DNA from: Palaemon carinicauda
Lineage: Eukaryota; Arthropoda; Malacostraca; Decapoda; Palaemonidae
Reading direction: 5' to 3'
Assembly: GCF_036898095.1 (NCBI RefSeq)
Contig: NC_090746.1
Span: forward strand, 50,329,596 to 50,393,595
Length of the DNA stretch: 64,000 nucleotides
Shown here: positions 22,642-32,560 of the stretch, in pieces
Layout of the letters: every line of letters begins with the position of its first letter
Numbering within the stretch: the stretch's first letter is position 1
Notes under the pieces: generated by a model
The model's database searches: none
Told to the model about the DNA's origin: nothing
What the model saw: only the letters and a program-made list of their open reading frames with translations
Translations under genes and position numbers: made by a program

Positions 22642-24697
22642 CTTCATTCCTCTCCAGACAGCTGTAGGAGCCAGACTCAAGACCTTCTGGCAAGCCTGGG
22701 AGAGCAGAGGTGCAGACGCTCAGTCTGTCAAGTGGCTAAGGGAGGGTTACAGAATTCCGTTCTGCCGCAATCCCCCTCTGACCACTTCTCCCATCAACCT
22801 CTCTCCCAACTACAAGGAGAAGGACAAGAGGCTAGCGTTACAACAAGAGGTGTCGCTCCTGCTACAGAAAGAGGCAGTGGTGATAGTTCGGGACCATCAT
22901 TCCCCGGGCTTTTACAACCGTCTCTTCCTGGTGGCCAAGAAGACAGGAGGTTGGAGACCGGTGCTGGACGTCAGTACGCTCAATGCTTATGTCACCAAGC
23001 AGACGTTCACAATGGAGACGACGAAGTCGGTCCTAGCAGCGGTCAGGCAGGAGGACTGGATGGTCTCGTTAGATCTGAAAGATGCCTACTTTCACGTTCC
23101 CATCCATCCAGACTCCCAACCTTTTCTGAGATTCGTCTTTGGAGAGGTTGTGTACCAGTTCCAAGCCCTGTGCTTTGGCCTGACCACGGCGCCTCTTGTG
23201 TTTACGCGACTGATGAGGAATATTGCGAAATTCCTTCACTTGGCAGACATCAGAGCCTCCCTTTATTTAGACGACTGGCTTTTAAGAGCTCCCACAAGTC
23301 GTCGCTGTCTGGAGAGTCTCAGATGGACTATGGATCTGACCAGGGAGCTGGGCCTCCTGGTCAATTTAGAGAAGTCCCAGCTCGTTCCTTCCCAGACCAT
23401 CGTTTACCTGGGTATGGAGATTCAGAGTCGAGCTTTTCGGGCTTTTCCGTCGGCCCCAAGAATCAACCAAGCCCTGGAGTGCATCCTGAGCATGCTGAGG
23501 AGGAACCGATGCTCGGTGAGGCAGTGGATGAGTCTAACAGGGACTCTTTCATCGCTAGCCCTGTTCATCGAGTTAGGGAGACTCCACCTCCGCCCCCTTC
23601 AGTACCATCTGGCAGCTCACTGGAACAAGGATATGACGCTCGAGACGGTCTCAATTCCTGTCTCCAAAAAGATGAGGGCTACTCTAACGTGGTGGAAGGA
23701 CAGCATTCTTCTCAAGGAAGGTCTTTCGTTAGCTGTTCAGACCCCCGACCATCATCTCTTCTCGGACGCATCAGACTCGGGCTGGGGCGCGACATTGGTA
23801 GGACAGGAATGCTCAGGGATATGGAATCAGGAACAGAAAACGCTTCATATCAATTGCAAGGAGTTGTTGGCGGTTCATCTGGCCTTAATGAACTTCAAGT
23901 CCCTCCAGCTAAACAAGGTGGTGGAGGTGAACTCCGACAACACAGCCTTGGCGTACATCTCCAAGCAGGGAGGGACTCATTCGAGGAAGCTGTTCGAGAT
24001 CGCAAGGGACCTCCTCATTTGGTCAAAAAGTCGAAAGCTCACGCTGGCAACGAGGTTCATTCAGGGCGATATGAACGTCATGGCAGATCGCCTCAGCCGG
24101 AAGGGTCAAGTCATCCCCACAGAGTGGACCCTTCACAAGAACGTTTGCAACAGACTTTGGGCCCTGTGGGGTCAGCCAACTATAGATCTGTTCGCTACCT
24201 CGATGACCAAGAGGCTCCCATTGTACTGTTCCCCGATTCCAGACCCAGCAGCAGTTCACGTGGATGCCTTTCTGCTGGATTGGTCCCATCTCGACCTGTA
24301 TGCATTCCCGCCGTTCAAGATCATCAACAGGGCTCTTCAGAAGTTCGTCTCTCACAAAGGGACACGGCTGACGTTGGTTGCTCCCCTCTGGCCTGCAAGA
24401 GAATGGTTCACAGAGGTACTGCAATGGCTGGTCGACGTTCCCAGGACTCTCCCTCTAAGAGTGGACCTTCTGCGTCAACCTCACGTCAAGAAGGTACACC
24501 CAAGCCTCCACGCTCTTCGTCTGACTGCCTTCAGACTATCGAAAGACTCTCAAGAGCTAGAGGCTTTTCGAAGGAGGCAGCCAGAGCGATTGCCAGAGCA
24601 AGGAGGATATCCACTCGCAGAGTCTATCAATCTAAGTGGGAAGTCTTCCGAAGCTGGTGCAGGGCCAATGCAGTTTCCTCTACCAGTACCACTGTAA
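22439..24697 (+). CDS. reverse transcriptase-RNase H of element 3
   Basis: This enzyme copies element RNA into DNA and removes the RNA strand. RT motifs in order are FLVAKKTGGWRPVLDVSTLN (about residue 155), SLDLKDAYFHVPI, CFGLTTAPLVFT and the catalytic YLDDW at about residue 275. RNase H runs from LFSDASDSGWGA (about 440) through VEVNSDNTALAYISKQGG to NVMADRLSRKG (about 550). A linker with TIDLFATS and YAFPPFKI, typical of DIRS, follows. The ATG at 22439 lies inside gag, and homology starts after the gag stop (about 22640), so the true start is uncertain; +1 frameshifting from gag is possible. The frame is intact. Confidence 0.93.
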   Translation: MTSWLLQHVRLKPYLPCRDLTALLWLIHLLPDSFRPFVVEPPVEEVPVQTVTGASQRRVPSPQKASIDFIPLQTAVGARLKTFWQAWESRGADAQSVKWLREGYRIPFCRNPPLTTSPINLSPNYKEKDKRLALQQEVSLLLQKEAVVIVRDHHSPGFYNRLFLVAKKTGGWRPVLDVSTLNAYVTKQTFTMETTKSVLAAVRQEDWMVSLDLKDAYFHVPIHPDSQPFLRFVFGEVVYQFQALCFGLTTAPLVFTRLMRNIAKFLHLADIRASLYLDDWLLRAPTSRRCLESLRWTMDLTRELGLLVNLEKSQLVPSQTIVYLGMEIQSRAFRAFPSAPRINQALECILSMLRRNRCSVRQWMSLTGTLSSLALFIELGRLHLRPLQYHLAAHWNKDMTLETVSIPVSKKMRATLTWWKDSILLKEGLSLAVQTPDHHLFSDASDSGWGATLVGQECSGIWNQEQKTLHINCKELLAVHLALMNFKSLQLNKVVEVNSDNTALAYISKQGGTHSRKLFEIARDLLIWSKSRKLTLATRFIQGDMNVMADRLSRKGQVIPTEWTLHKNVCNRLWALWGQPTIDLFATSMTKRLPLYCSPIPDPAAVHVDAFLLDWSHLDLYAFPPFKIINRALQKFVSHKGTRLTLVAPLWPAREWFTEVLQWLVDVPRTLPLRVDLLRQPHVKKVHPSLHALRLTAFRLSKDSQELEAFRRRQPERLPEQGGYPLAESINLSGKSSEAGAGPMQFPLPVPL

Positions 24698-25596
24698 CCC
24701 AAATTGCTGACTTCCTGTTACATCTAAGGAACGTTAGATCCCTATCAGCTCCTACGATTAAGGGTTATAGAAGTATGTTGGCAGCGGTTTTCCGCCACAG
24801 AGGCTTGGATCTTTCCTCCAACAAAGATCTGCAGGACATCCTTAGGTCTTTTGAGACCTCTAAGGAAAGTCGGTTGTCTACTCCAGGCTGGAATCTAGAC
24901 GTGGTCCTAAGGTTCCTGATGTCATCTAGATTTGAACCGCTACAATCAGCCTCTTTCAAGGACCTCACATTAAAAACTCTTTTCCTAGTATGCCTAGCAA
25001 CAGCTAAGAGAGTAAGTGAGATCCACGCCTTCAGCAGGAACATAGGTTTCACATCGGAAACGGCTACATGTTCCTTGCAGCTCGGTTTTTTGGCTAAAAA
25101 CGAGCTTCCTTCACGTCCTTGGCCTAAATCGTTCGAGATCCCTAGCCTATCTAACTTGGTGGGTAACGAGCTGGAGAGAGTACTTTGCCCAGTCAGAGCT
25201 CTTAGGTACTATCTGAAAAGGTCAAAACCTTTACGAGGACAATCAGAAGCCTTATGGTGTGCTGTTAAGAAGCCTTCGCTACCAATGTCTAAGAACGCAG
25301 TTTCTTATTACATCAGGCTTCTGATTAGAGAAGCTCATTCTCATATGAAGGAAGAAGACCTTGCTTTACTGAAGGTAAGGACACATGAAGTGAGAGCTGT
25401 GGCTACTTCAGTGGCCCTCAAACAGAACTGTTCTCTGCAGAGTGTTATGGATGCAACCTATTGGAGAAGCAAGTCAGTGTTCGCATCATTCTATCTCAAA
25501 GATGTCCAGTCTCTTTACGAGAACTGCTACACCCTGGGACCATTCGTAGCAGCGAGTGCAGTAGTAGGTGAGGGCTCAGCCACTACATTCCCATAA
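22642..25596 (+). CDS. tyrosine recombinase (YR) reading frame of element 3
   Basis: The enzyme integrates the circular DNA intermediate through a phosphotyrosine. The YR domain lies at about 24490-25596. The core-binding part has SRARGFSKEAARAIARARR and IADFLLHLR. The catalytic residues are complete: R (codon 25009, AKRVSEIHAF), H-x-x-R (H at 25384, R at 25393, THEVRAVATS) and Y (25492, FASFYLKDV). The frame is open for the whole 2.9 kb from the gag stop, overlapping RT-RNase H in another phase; the first possible start on a near-cognate codon is at 22732. It is the same frame as gag, so read-through of the TGA would give a Gag-YR protein. The upstream part is Ser/Gly/Pro-rich without domains. 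Confidence 0.88.
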   Translation, partial: LHSSPDSCRSQTQDLLASLGEQRCRRSVCQVAKGGLQNSVLPQSPSDHFSHQPLSQLQGEGQEASVTTRGVAPATERGSGDSSGPSFPGLLQPSLPGGQEDRRLETGAGRQYAQCLCHQADVHNGDDEVGPSSGQAGGLDGLVRSERCLLSRSHPSRLPTFSEIRLWRGCVPVPSPVLWPDHGASCVYATDEEYCEIPSLGRHQSLPLFRRLAFKSSHKSSLSGESQMDYGSDQGAGPPGQFREVPARSFPDHRLPGYGDSESSFSGFSVGPKNQPSPGVHPEHAEEEPMLGEAVDESNRDSFIASPVHRVRETPPPPPSVPSGSSLEQGYDARDGLNSCLQKDEGYSNVVEGQHSSQGRSFVSCSDPRPSSLLGRIRLGLGRDIGRTGMLRDMESGTENASYQLQGVVGGSSGLNELQVPPAKQGGGGELRQHSLGVHLQAGRDSFEEAVRDRKGPPHLVKKSKAHAGNEVHSGRYERHGRSPQPEGSSHPHRVDPSQERLQQTLGPVGSANYRSVRYLDDQEAPIVLFPDSRPSSSSRGCLSAGLVPSRPVCIPAVQDHQQGSSEVRLSQRDTADVGCSPLACKRMVHRGTAMAGRRSQDSPSKSGPSASTSRQEGTPKPPRSSSDCLQTIERLSRARGFSKEAARAIARARRISTRRVYQSKWEVFRSWCRANAVSSTSTTVTQIADFLLHLRNVRSLSAPTIKGYRSMLAAVFRHRGLDLSSNKDLQDILRSFETSKESRLSTPGWNLDVVLRFLMSSRFEPLQSASFKDLTLKTLFLVCLATAKRVSEIHAFSRNIGFTSETATCSLQLGFLAKNELPSRPWPKSFEIPSLSNLVGNELERVLCPVRALRYYLKRSKPLRGQSEALWCAVKKPSLPMSKNAVSYYIRLLIREAHSHMKEEDLALLKVRTHEVRAVATSVALKQNCSLQSVMDATYWRSKSVFASFYLKDVQSLYENCYTLGPFVAASAVVGEGSATTFP

Positions 25597-25993
25597 TCCC
25601 ATAACCTTTTTTTAACCTTTCTCTTGATTGCTTTTATTGTTGTTTTTGGGTTGTACGGTCGGCTAAGAAGCCTTCCGCATCCTGGTTGATTTGGCGGGTG
25701 GTCAATTCTTTCTTGAGAAGCGCCTAGGTTAGAGGTTATGATGAGGTCCTTTAGTATGGGTTGCAGCCCTTTATACTTTAGCCACCTAAGAGTCGTTCAG
25801 CATCCTAAGAGGACCGCTGCGCTCAGTAAGGAAGACGTACTTATTAAAGGCAGAGTAATGGTTCAAGTCGACTTCCTTACCAGGTACTTATTTATTTTTA
25901 TTGTTATTTTGAATAACTAATAAAATGAAATACGGGATACTTAGCTTCTTGGTTAACATGTATACTGGTCTCCACCCACCACCCTGGGTGTGA

Positions 25994-26087
25994 ATCAGCT
26001 ACATGATCATCGGGTAAGATTAATATTGAAAAATGTTATTTTTATTACTAAAATAAATTTTTGAATATACTTACCCGATGATCATGA
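25994..26087 (+). repeat. ICR of element 3
   Basis: Complement of the left end joined to complement of the right end at AATATTGAAAAA|TGTTATTTTT. Confidence 0.92.
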
Positions 26088-26132
26088 TTTAAATGACCCG
26101 CCCTTCCTCCCCATAGAGAACCAGTGGACCGA

Positions 26133-26326
26133 GGAGAAAATTGAGGTCTTGTTGACAAGAAGTACTGGAGTACCTGACCACAGATGGCGCTGGTGAGTAC
26201 ACCCCCACCTGTATAAGCGATCGCTGGCGTATCCCGACCGTAGATTTCTGTCGGGCAATGGAGTTGACAGCTACATGATCATCGGGTAAGTATATTCAAA
26301 AATTTATTTTAGTAATAAAAATAACA
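26133..26326 (+). repeat. right ITR of element 3
   Basis: Complement of the left ITR with terminal extension ending AATAAAAATAACA. Confidence 0.92.
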
Positions 26327-27398
26327 TAATTATGCATATTTCCTCTTCCTTATGTCGATCGTATACGTTAGAGTTTCGGCGATTTAGGTAACCGAATCTC
26401 GCCCCGCGCTAGGCTAGTTAGCCTACGCGCTTCAGTATACTTTCATACATGATCCCAGTTTACCCTCGTATCGTTTTATCAATTCAATGGGAGATAGACA
26501 TCTCCTAGAATTATTATACAACTCGATACTCGTCTCCTGTGGAGAATTTAGGGTAATCCCCCCTTCCCTCTGAGTGTCGCTCAGCGACAACCCTATCTTG
26601 GTCTCGCCATAGAGTAGTCACTCCGGCTTGGCTAGGCTAGTGTTTTCTGTCTCCCAACCTTGACGGCGAGTGTCCCGGCTTTGGTTTTCGACAGAACCTC
26701 AGAGTATTCAGTCTTTCTGCCGGCGGCCGAGCGGCAGGGTGAGTAGTCACTCCCCTGCCGGCATAGGAGGCTATGCCTCCCTAGGCCGCACCTGAAGTGG
26801 TAGTGTGATGCCGCCACCTTCTCCCCTGTGGTCTAGAAGACTATTCCTGTTTCGGCAGACCCTAGGCTGCGGAATAGATATTCTTCGGCTGCCTTGGATG
26901 GCGCCGATATTGAAACAGAGTTTCTCCCTTGTGTGGTAGTGGCAGCAACCCTGCCGCCGCCTTCCACACTTGATACAGGACCCTTTCCCTGCCCCTCTCT
27001 GTGCTTTAGCGATGGCCTAGCCAGCAACCTGCCGGCCGAACTACAGTATAAGATTATACAGTAGCCAGTATATTTGCAGTATAGATATACTGCAGACAGA
27101 AAACTATAGTATATATTATACAGTAGTTATTTTCCAACATACTTGTGCTTCCTAGCACAGTCTATTGTTGAAACCAATCCTATATTAGAAGGAAAGATTT
27201 CCTTCAATATACTTATAGTTAATCAGTTAACAACTTATCCCACAATATTAAAGAACTTAAGAAGGATCAGTGTTAAGATACACTTATCTTCCCCTAGGGG
27301 TTAGAACCCTTCTCCTGAGTTTCCCAAACAGGAGACTCTATAACTTTAATTTTGGGGGTTGGGGGAGGTCCCAGCAATTGGCTGGACAGGAAACACAA
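26327..27398 (+). other. leader of element B, right part
   Basis: Noncoding in all frames as far as can be judged, with GCCGG-containing stretches at about 26715-26765. It corresponds to the long leaders of C and D, though much shorter. It ends at a conserved donor-like sequence CACAA|GTATGTGTC. Confidence 0.55.
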
Positions 27399-27538
27399 GT
27401 ATGTGTCTTTCCTAGTTTCTTTCTAGCTTGACTATCCTAAGCTATAATGGTTAAAATATTAATAATAATAATTTACATAAATTGCTTATCGTGTGAGATA
27501 AACAACCGCATACTCATTTAATTTTCTTCTCTTTACAG
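27399..27538 (+). other. putative spliceosomal intron before gag of element B (140 nt)
   Basis: The donor GTATGTGTCTTTC and acceptor TTCTTCTCTTTACAG are at the same place relative to gag as in C and D, where sizes are 160 nt (E removed) and 163 nt. No RNA evidence is available. Confidence 0.6.
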
Positions 27539-29375
27539 GAGGACCTAGTGAAGTGCGAGATCATCTTCTGCAACCACAAGAGTAAAGACTTTTGTGGTCA
27601 CAAAGCATGCAGGTCGCATGCCCCCTGCACCATCACTAAGGAACCCCTTCAGTACTGAGACCCACAAGACTGCAGTGTATGCAGGACCTTGGTGACCGAT
27701 GGTTTCGACGACCCCAAGTCAGCGGAGTTGAGGGAGGCAGCACGAGCAAAGCTGCGTAGATGGGTACGAGGGTTCCAAAAGAACTCTACGGGACCGTACC
27801 TTCTTAATGAAAGGATGCGCAAATTGCTGTTCCCTAAAGCGGGTATTGAAGCTATCGTACCCCAGGCACGGCCTGAAATACCCTGCATCCAGATTGCCAT
27901 CGAGACAGATGTCAGTGATGCACTACAAGGCATGGACATCCACCAGGAGGAAAGGATGTCTGAGGTGTCTTCAGACACCGAAAAGGATCTTCTTAAGGAC
28001 GATCAAGAGGAGGAGTCTACACTAACTCCCGAAGAAGATGATGAAGTCAAGTCGTAGTCCCTTCCGTCGGTGCCGGCACTGGCCAATCTTACGGCTCTAA
28101 TGGAGAGCATTCGCAAACAAGGCGAAGCTAGGGAAGCGAAACTTGAGAAAGAGCTCCGAGAAACTCGACTCTCAGCCTCCCAAGGGTCTCACAAGAGACT
28201 CGGAGTTCAAGAGCTCCCACCCTGCTCCGAAACTAATCCCTGGAGATATGCGGATTTTATGCCGATCACCAACGGCAAACTCTTCATTTCGGAGAAGATG
28301 GGAGCTGTCCCTCTTTATGACATCCAGTTCTGGCCAAGCTTCAATACTTACCCAGACTGCTTCGTTCGACTGAAGCATGAGCCAGCGTTGAAGGAAGAGA
28401 TGGAACCCAAGGAGGTCATGGTATTCGACCACGACAAGGCACAAGCTCTCTTGTCGAGTAGACTAAAGAAGGTGGGCTTTACAAACTCAAAGGTGTCTGC
28501 CCTAAGCAAGGAACACCCTACCTTTCTTGCTCCAGCTTTAATGGCCTTCCCCTTTACATTGAAGGCTTTTAAAGCAGTTGCTAAGGCAATAGAGGCAGGC
28601 AAACCTTGTCCTACACTAGAGGAGTGTAGGCCCCTGTCGTTAGCCCTACTTATGGAGGATAAGGACTGGAAAGAAGTCCACTTAACCTTCTCAGTTGGGA
28701 AGTTGGAGGCAGATATCGCTGAACGTCAGTTCAACGAGAATCTACCAAAGCTGTCAGACTTTCTCTTGCGCAGGGAGCAAGAGACGAAAGAGAGACTACA
28801 GAATTGTATGGAGATGTGCGCAGGCTTAAAGAGCGCTCCAGATATGAACATTGTCATGGCCAAGATGCACATGGCCACCTTAGTCAAGGATCTGTATGGC
28901 TTCATGGAAGCTAGAAGAGCATGCACAGAGTTCATGTTTGCTAATGCAACGGTGAAACACGAACCCAGGAAGCTGATAGCTTCCAATATCTGGGGTAAGG
29001 ATTTTTTCCCAAATGAAGTGGTCAAGGAGGTAGTTGACAAAGCCGCCACAGAGAATAGGAACCTTCTCCAGAAGTGGGGCATGTCATCTAAGCGGAAGTC
29101 TTCCCCTGATGCGGGTCCCCAGCCTAAGAGGAAGACCAAGAGACTCGGACTACCCTCTCGGCCTGCACAGCAACAACAACATCCCACAGTTACCATCACC
29201 GCTGTGCCCCAGGTGGTTGCCCAGTCACCAGCATTCAACCCTGGGTTTCAGAGGCAGCTCCACTACCTTTCGTTCAAAAGGTAGAGGCTCCAGACGGGGC
29301 TCCTCAAAACACCCCTCCCGAGGTAGGGGAGGACGCGGTCAAGGAGGTAAATCCTCCGGACAACAGAAGCAATGA
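27539..29375 (+). pseudogene. gag: gag of element B, broken
   Basis: Homologous to gag of C and D. It opens at the splice acceptor with the conserved Cys/His domain (C-x4-C-x9-H-x2-C-x2-H-x2-C-x14-C-x2-C, 27554-27683), then the KLRRWVRGFQKN helix region, an acidic stretch, and a long conserved body with NPWRYADFMPI and FANATVKHEPRKLI. Defects: TGA for a Trp codon at 27656-27658, TAG at 28055-28057, and a frameshift near 29260 that separates the Arg/Gly-rich tail (RGRGGRGQGGKS). The tail ends in TGA near 29373. No ATG is seen in the domain, so the start must come from an upstream exon. Confidence 0.85.
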
Positions 29376-29390
29376 GATGCTTCAGGTAGG

Positions 29391-31220
29391 AGGGAGGCTC
29401 CAACACTTTCAGGATCGTTGGACTTTCGATCCTTGAGCCCACAGCCTAATCAAGAACGGACTTGGATGGAGCTGGAGCAAGGCTCCACCATCATTTCCTC
29501 AATTCTTCCAACACTCCACCCCCTCACGGGAAGAATATACCCTAGAACTATTGAGCTAATGGGTAATAAGGAGGGCAAAGACCATCAAATTCCAGGGAAG
29601 GCTATTTTGTGTTCCCAAGAAGGACTCAGATAAACTCAGTCATTCTGGACTTGTCGCCACTCAACAAGTTCATCGAGAACAGCAAGTTCAGGATGTTAAC
29701 CCTTCAGCACATAAGGACCCTGTTACCAAAAGGGGCGTACGCAGTCTCGATAGACCTGGCAGATGCTTACTAGCATATTCCAGTCAGCCGCCCCCTCTCC
29801 TCCTACCTAGGATTCAAACTACAGAAGAAAAAGTAAGTCTTCAGAGCCATGCCCTTCGGACTAAACATAGCCCCAAGGATATTTACAAAACTTGCAGACG
29901 CAGTCGTTCAACAATTACGCCTAGAAGGCGTTCAGGTAGCAGCATACCTGGATGACTGGCTGGCGTGGGCAGCATCCAGGACGGCTTGTCTGCAAGCATC
30001 CAAGAACGTGATCCAGTTCCTGGAACATCTGGGATTCAAGATCAACCTCAAGACATCTCGACTTTCTCCAGCTCAGGAGTTTCAATGGCTGGAAATCCAT
30101 TGGAACTTGAAATCACACCGTCTCTCGATTCCCCCAAGGAAGAGTAGAGAGATTGTAGGATCTGTCAAGACACTACTGAAATCCGACAGGATATCAAGAC
30201 GCCAACAGGAAAGAGTACTGGGCTCTCTCCAGTTTGCGGCAGTGACAGACCCAGAGCTAAAAGCACAGCTGAAAGATGCGTCAGGAGTCTGGAGAAGATA
30301 CGCATCAAACGCTCGAAGAGATAAAAAAAGACCGATACCGACCTTACTACGATCACTTCTCAAGCCATGGTCGAAGGCCAAAACCTGAAGAGGACTGTGC
30401 CCTTACAACCATCTCCACCATCGATAACCCTCCACACGGATGCCTCGACGGAAGGATGGGGAGGTCACTCCCATCAAAGGAAAGTCCAAGGGACTTGGAC
30501 CTCTCTGTTCAAGACCTTTCACATCAACATCTTGGAGGCCATGGCAGTCCTTTTGACGTTGAAAAAACTCTCTCCTCACAGATCAGCCCACGTCAGGCTG
30601 ATCTTGGACAGCGAAGTGATAATGAGGTGTCTAAATCGACAAGGCTCGAGATCGCCCCATATCGACCATGTGATATTAGCCATCTTCCGTCTGGCGGAGA
30701 AGAAGAGATGGCACCTATCAGCAGTTCACCTTCAAGGGTTCCGCAACGTGCCGGCGGACGCTCTATCCAGGCTCAAGGTGATAGAGACAGAATGGTCCCT
30801 AGACGCAGACTCATTCACTCATTCTCCTTCATCTTACAACAAGTCCCGGAACTGCAGATCGACCTCTTCGCGCCGAGCGACAACGAGAAACTACCTCGAT
30901 ATGTAGCCCCATACGAGGACCCTCTAGCGGAGGCGACGGACGCCATGTCCCTCGATTGGAACAAATTGAACCGGATTTACCTGTTCCCTCCGACCAATCT
31001 CCTACTGAAGGTCCTCAACAAGCTGAGATACTTCCGAGGAACGGCAGCTCTAATGGCTCCCAAGTGGCCCAAGAGCAACTGGTTCCCCCTGGTAATAGAA
31101 CTGAAGCTGAGGCTGGTCCCTCTACCGAACCCAGCACTGTCTCAATGGGTGCACAAGTCGACTGTCTTCACTTCATCCCAGAGAACCCAAAACCTTCATC
31201 TCATGATTTTCTCGCCCTAA
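29391..31220 (+). pseudogene. RT-RNase H of element B, broken
   Basis: The reading starts with the RWTFDP and GLGWSW motifs, then is lost by a frameshift and stops to about 29848. It resumes with MPFGLNIAPRIFTKL and YLDDWLAW (about 29946). RNase H (TLHTDASTEGWGGHS, about 30423) is in another frame, and the last part (QIDLFAPSDN to LHLMIFSP) in a third. At least three frameshifts and several stops are present. The order and motifs match elements C and E. Confidence 0.85.
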
Positions 31221-31888
31221 CGGTTAAGAAAAGATTTGGGATCTCAAAAGGCAGTATAGACTTCTTAGAAGAATGCAAGTCCAAGTCAACCAGAAGACAA
31301 TACAAATACAAATCATCTTGGAAGAAGTGGGTTGCAAAAGGACCGAAAGAAATCTCTATAGACTTCTGTCTGTCCTTCTTTATCCACCTTCATGATCAAA
31401 GTCTGGCAGCCAACACGATAACTACGTGTAAGTCGGCGCTGACTAGACCTCTTCTATACGCCTTTCAAGTAGACTTGTCAAATGAGATCTTTAACAAGAT
31501 CCCAAAGGCATGTGCTAGACTCAGGCCTGCAGCTCCTCCGAAGCCCATTTCATGGTCCTTGGACAAGGTCCTACATTACGCTTCAACAGTGAACAATGAA
31601 GATTGCTCTCTCAAGGATCTAATGCAAAAAGTTATTTACCTGTTCACTATAGCCTCAGGGGCTAGAGTTAGTGAATTAGTGGCCCTATCCAGAGACGAGG
31701 GCCATATTCAATTCACAGAAGTGGGAGAACTGAATCTCTCTCCTGATCCAACCTTTCTCACCAAAAACGAGCTACCCACTAAGAGATGGGGTCCCTGGAG
31801 AATCTGCCCTCTGAAGGAAGATGTCTCTCTGTGTCCAGTAGAATGTCTAAAGGTCTATCTTCGAAGAACTTCAGACTTACTAACCTAA
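31190..31888 (+). pseudogene. YR gene of element B, 3'-truncated
   Basis: The core-binding part (KKRFGISKGSIDFLEE, STRRQY, FCLSFFIHLH) and the first catalytic Arg (SGARVSELVALSR, about 31656) are present, then LKVYLRRTSD, after which homology to C stops abruptly at about 31880. The HxxR box and the catalytic Tyr are deleted, so no active recombinase can be made. Confidence 0.85.
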
Positions 31889-32224
31889 GTATACCTCATA
31901 TTATTGTATGTGACGGACAATAAATATAGTTGATACTTTTGTTCCATTACGTATATACAAACTGTGAGACTCTTGTATATCTAGTTGATACCATGTTTGT
32001 TCATACAGTATATGCAAACCTTGAGACCCCTTTTCTGCTGTCTAGTCTGACTCTTCCCTGCAGGGGGCAGGAAGCCCTAACATGGCTTATGATTAGTGGT
32101 AATGACGTATAACGGTAACGTCATATGTCTCACTGGTCCGAATGACCATAGAAAATCTGTCCCAAGGTTAAGGCACATATGAAAATCCACAGATATAGTA
32201 CTTTCTAGTAATTCTCTGGTAAAC
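31889..32224 (+). other. 3' noncoding part of element B
   Basis: AT-rich sequence with a short diverged direct repeat (TATACAAAC...GAGAC at 31963 and TATGCAAAC...GAGAC at 32009). No coding sequence. Confidence 0.5.
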
Positions 32225-32318
32225 TTCCATCAGGACGACATGGCCTGAGCCCAAAAAACGGATTTTGAGAGAAGCAAAAAATCTATTTTTGGGTGAGATA
32301 GCCATGTCGTCCTGATGG
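32225..32318 (+). repeat. ICR of element B
   Basis: CCATCAGGACGACATGGCC joined to ACGGATTTTGAGAGAAGC and on to GCCATGTCGTCCTGATGG: complements of the left and right ends. Confidence 0.88.
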
Positions 32319-32410
32319 ACCCGCCCTCCTTTTCCATAGAAAAGGCATAGGCAAGATCCCTCCCGAAACTACTATATTTGTAGCACCATGCTCAATGCTA
32401 CAAGGAATAG

Positions 32411-32560
32411 GCGCCATCTAGGATACCCGTAATAGTACGGGAGGAAGGGTAACCTTGATAACGGCTCCCCTTCTAATTTCGCCACTCGAAGCAAAAACGC
32501 TATTCGGGGTGAAGATTGCTATGTGTCGTATCAACATATACGTCCCCTGATATTGTGCGA
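32411..32560 (+). repeat. right ITR of element B, interrupted by a LINE
   Basis: Complement of the inner half of the left ITR (18949-19258), up to CGTCCCCTGATATTGTGCGA where the LINE begins. The expected continuation does not appear after the LINE. Confidence 0.85.

Larger units (their letters stand above)
19594..26326 (+). mobile_element. DIRS-like retrotransposon, element 3 (structurally complete)
   Basis: ITRs at 19594-19762 and 26133-26326 differ by only one or two bases over the compared part. The ICR at 25994-26087 is intact, and gag, RT-RNase H and YR are all uninterrupted. It is inserted in the leader of element B. Nothing visible prevents it from being autonomous. It is of the same family as element 2, which shows its degraded form. 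Confidence 0.93.

Noticed and set aside
27077..27100. Palindrome GCAGTATAGATATACTGC as a regulatory site
   Set aside because: Short AT-rich palindrome in decayed leader; expected by chance and not shared with C or D.
30276..31220. 314-codon frame as a separate gene
   Set aside because: Only its C-terminal part is RT-RNase H tail of element B; the rest is the alternative phase of the RT region.
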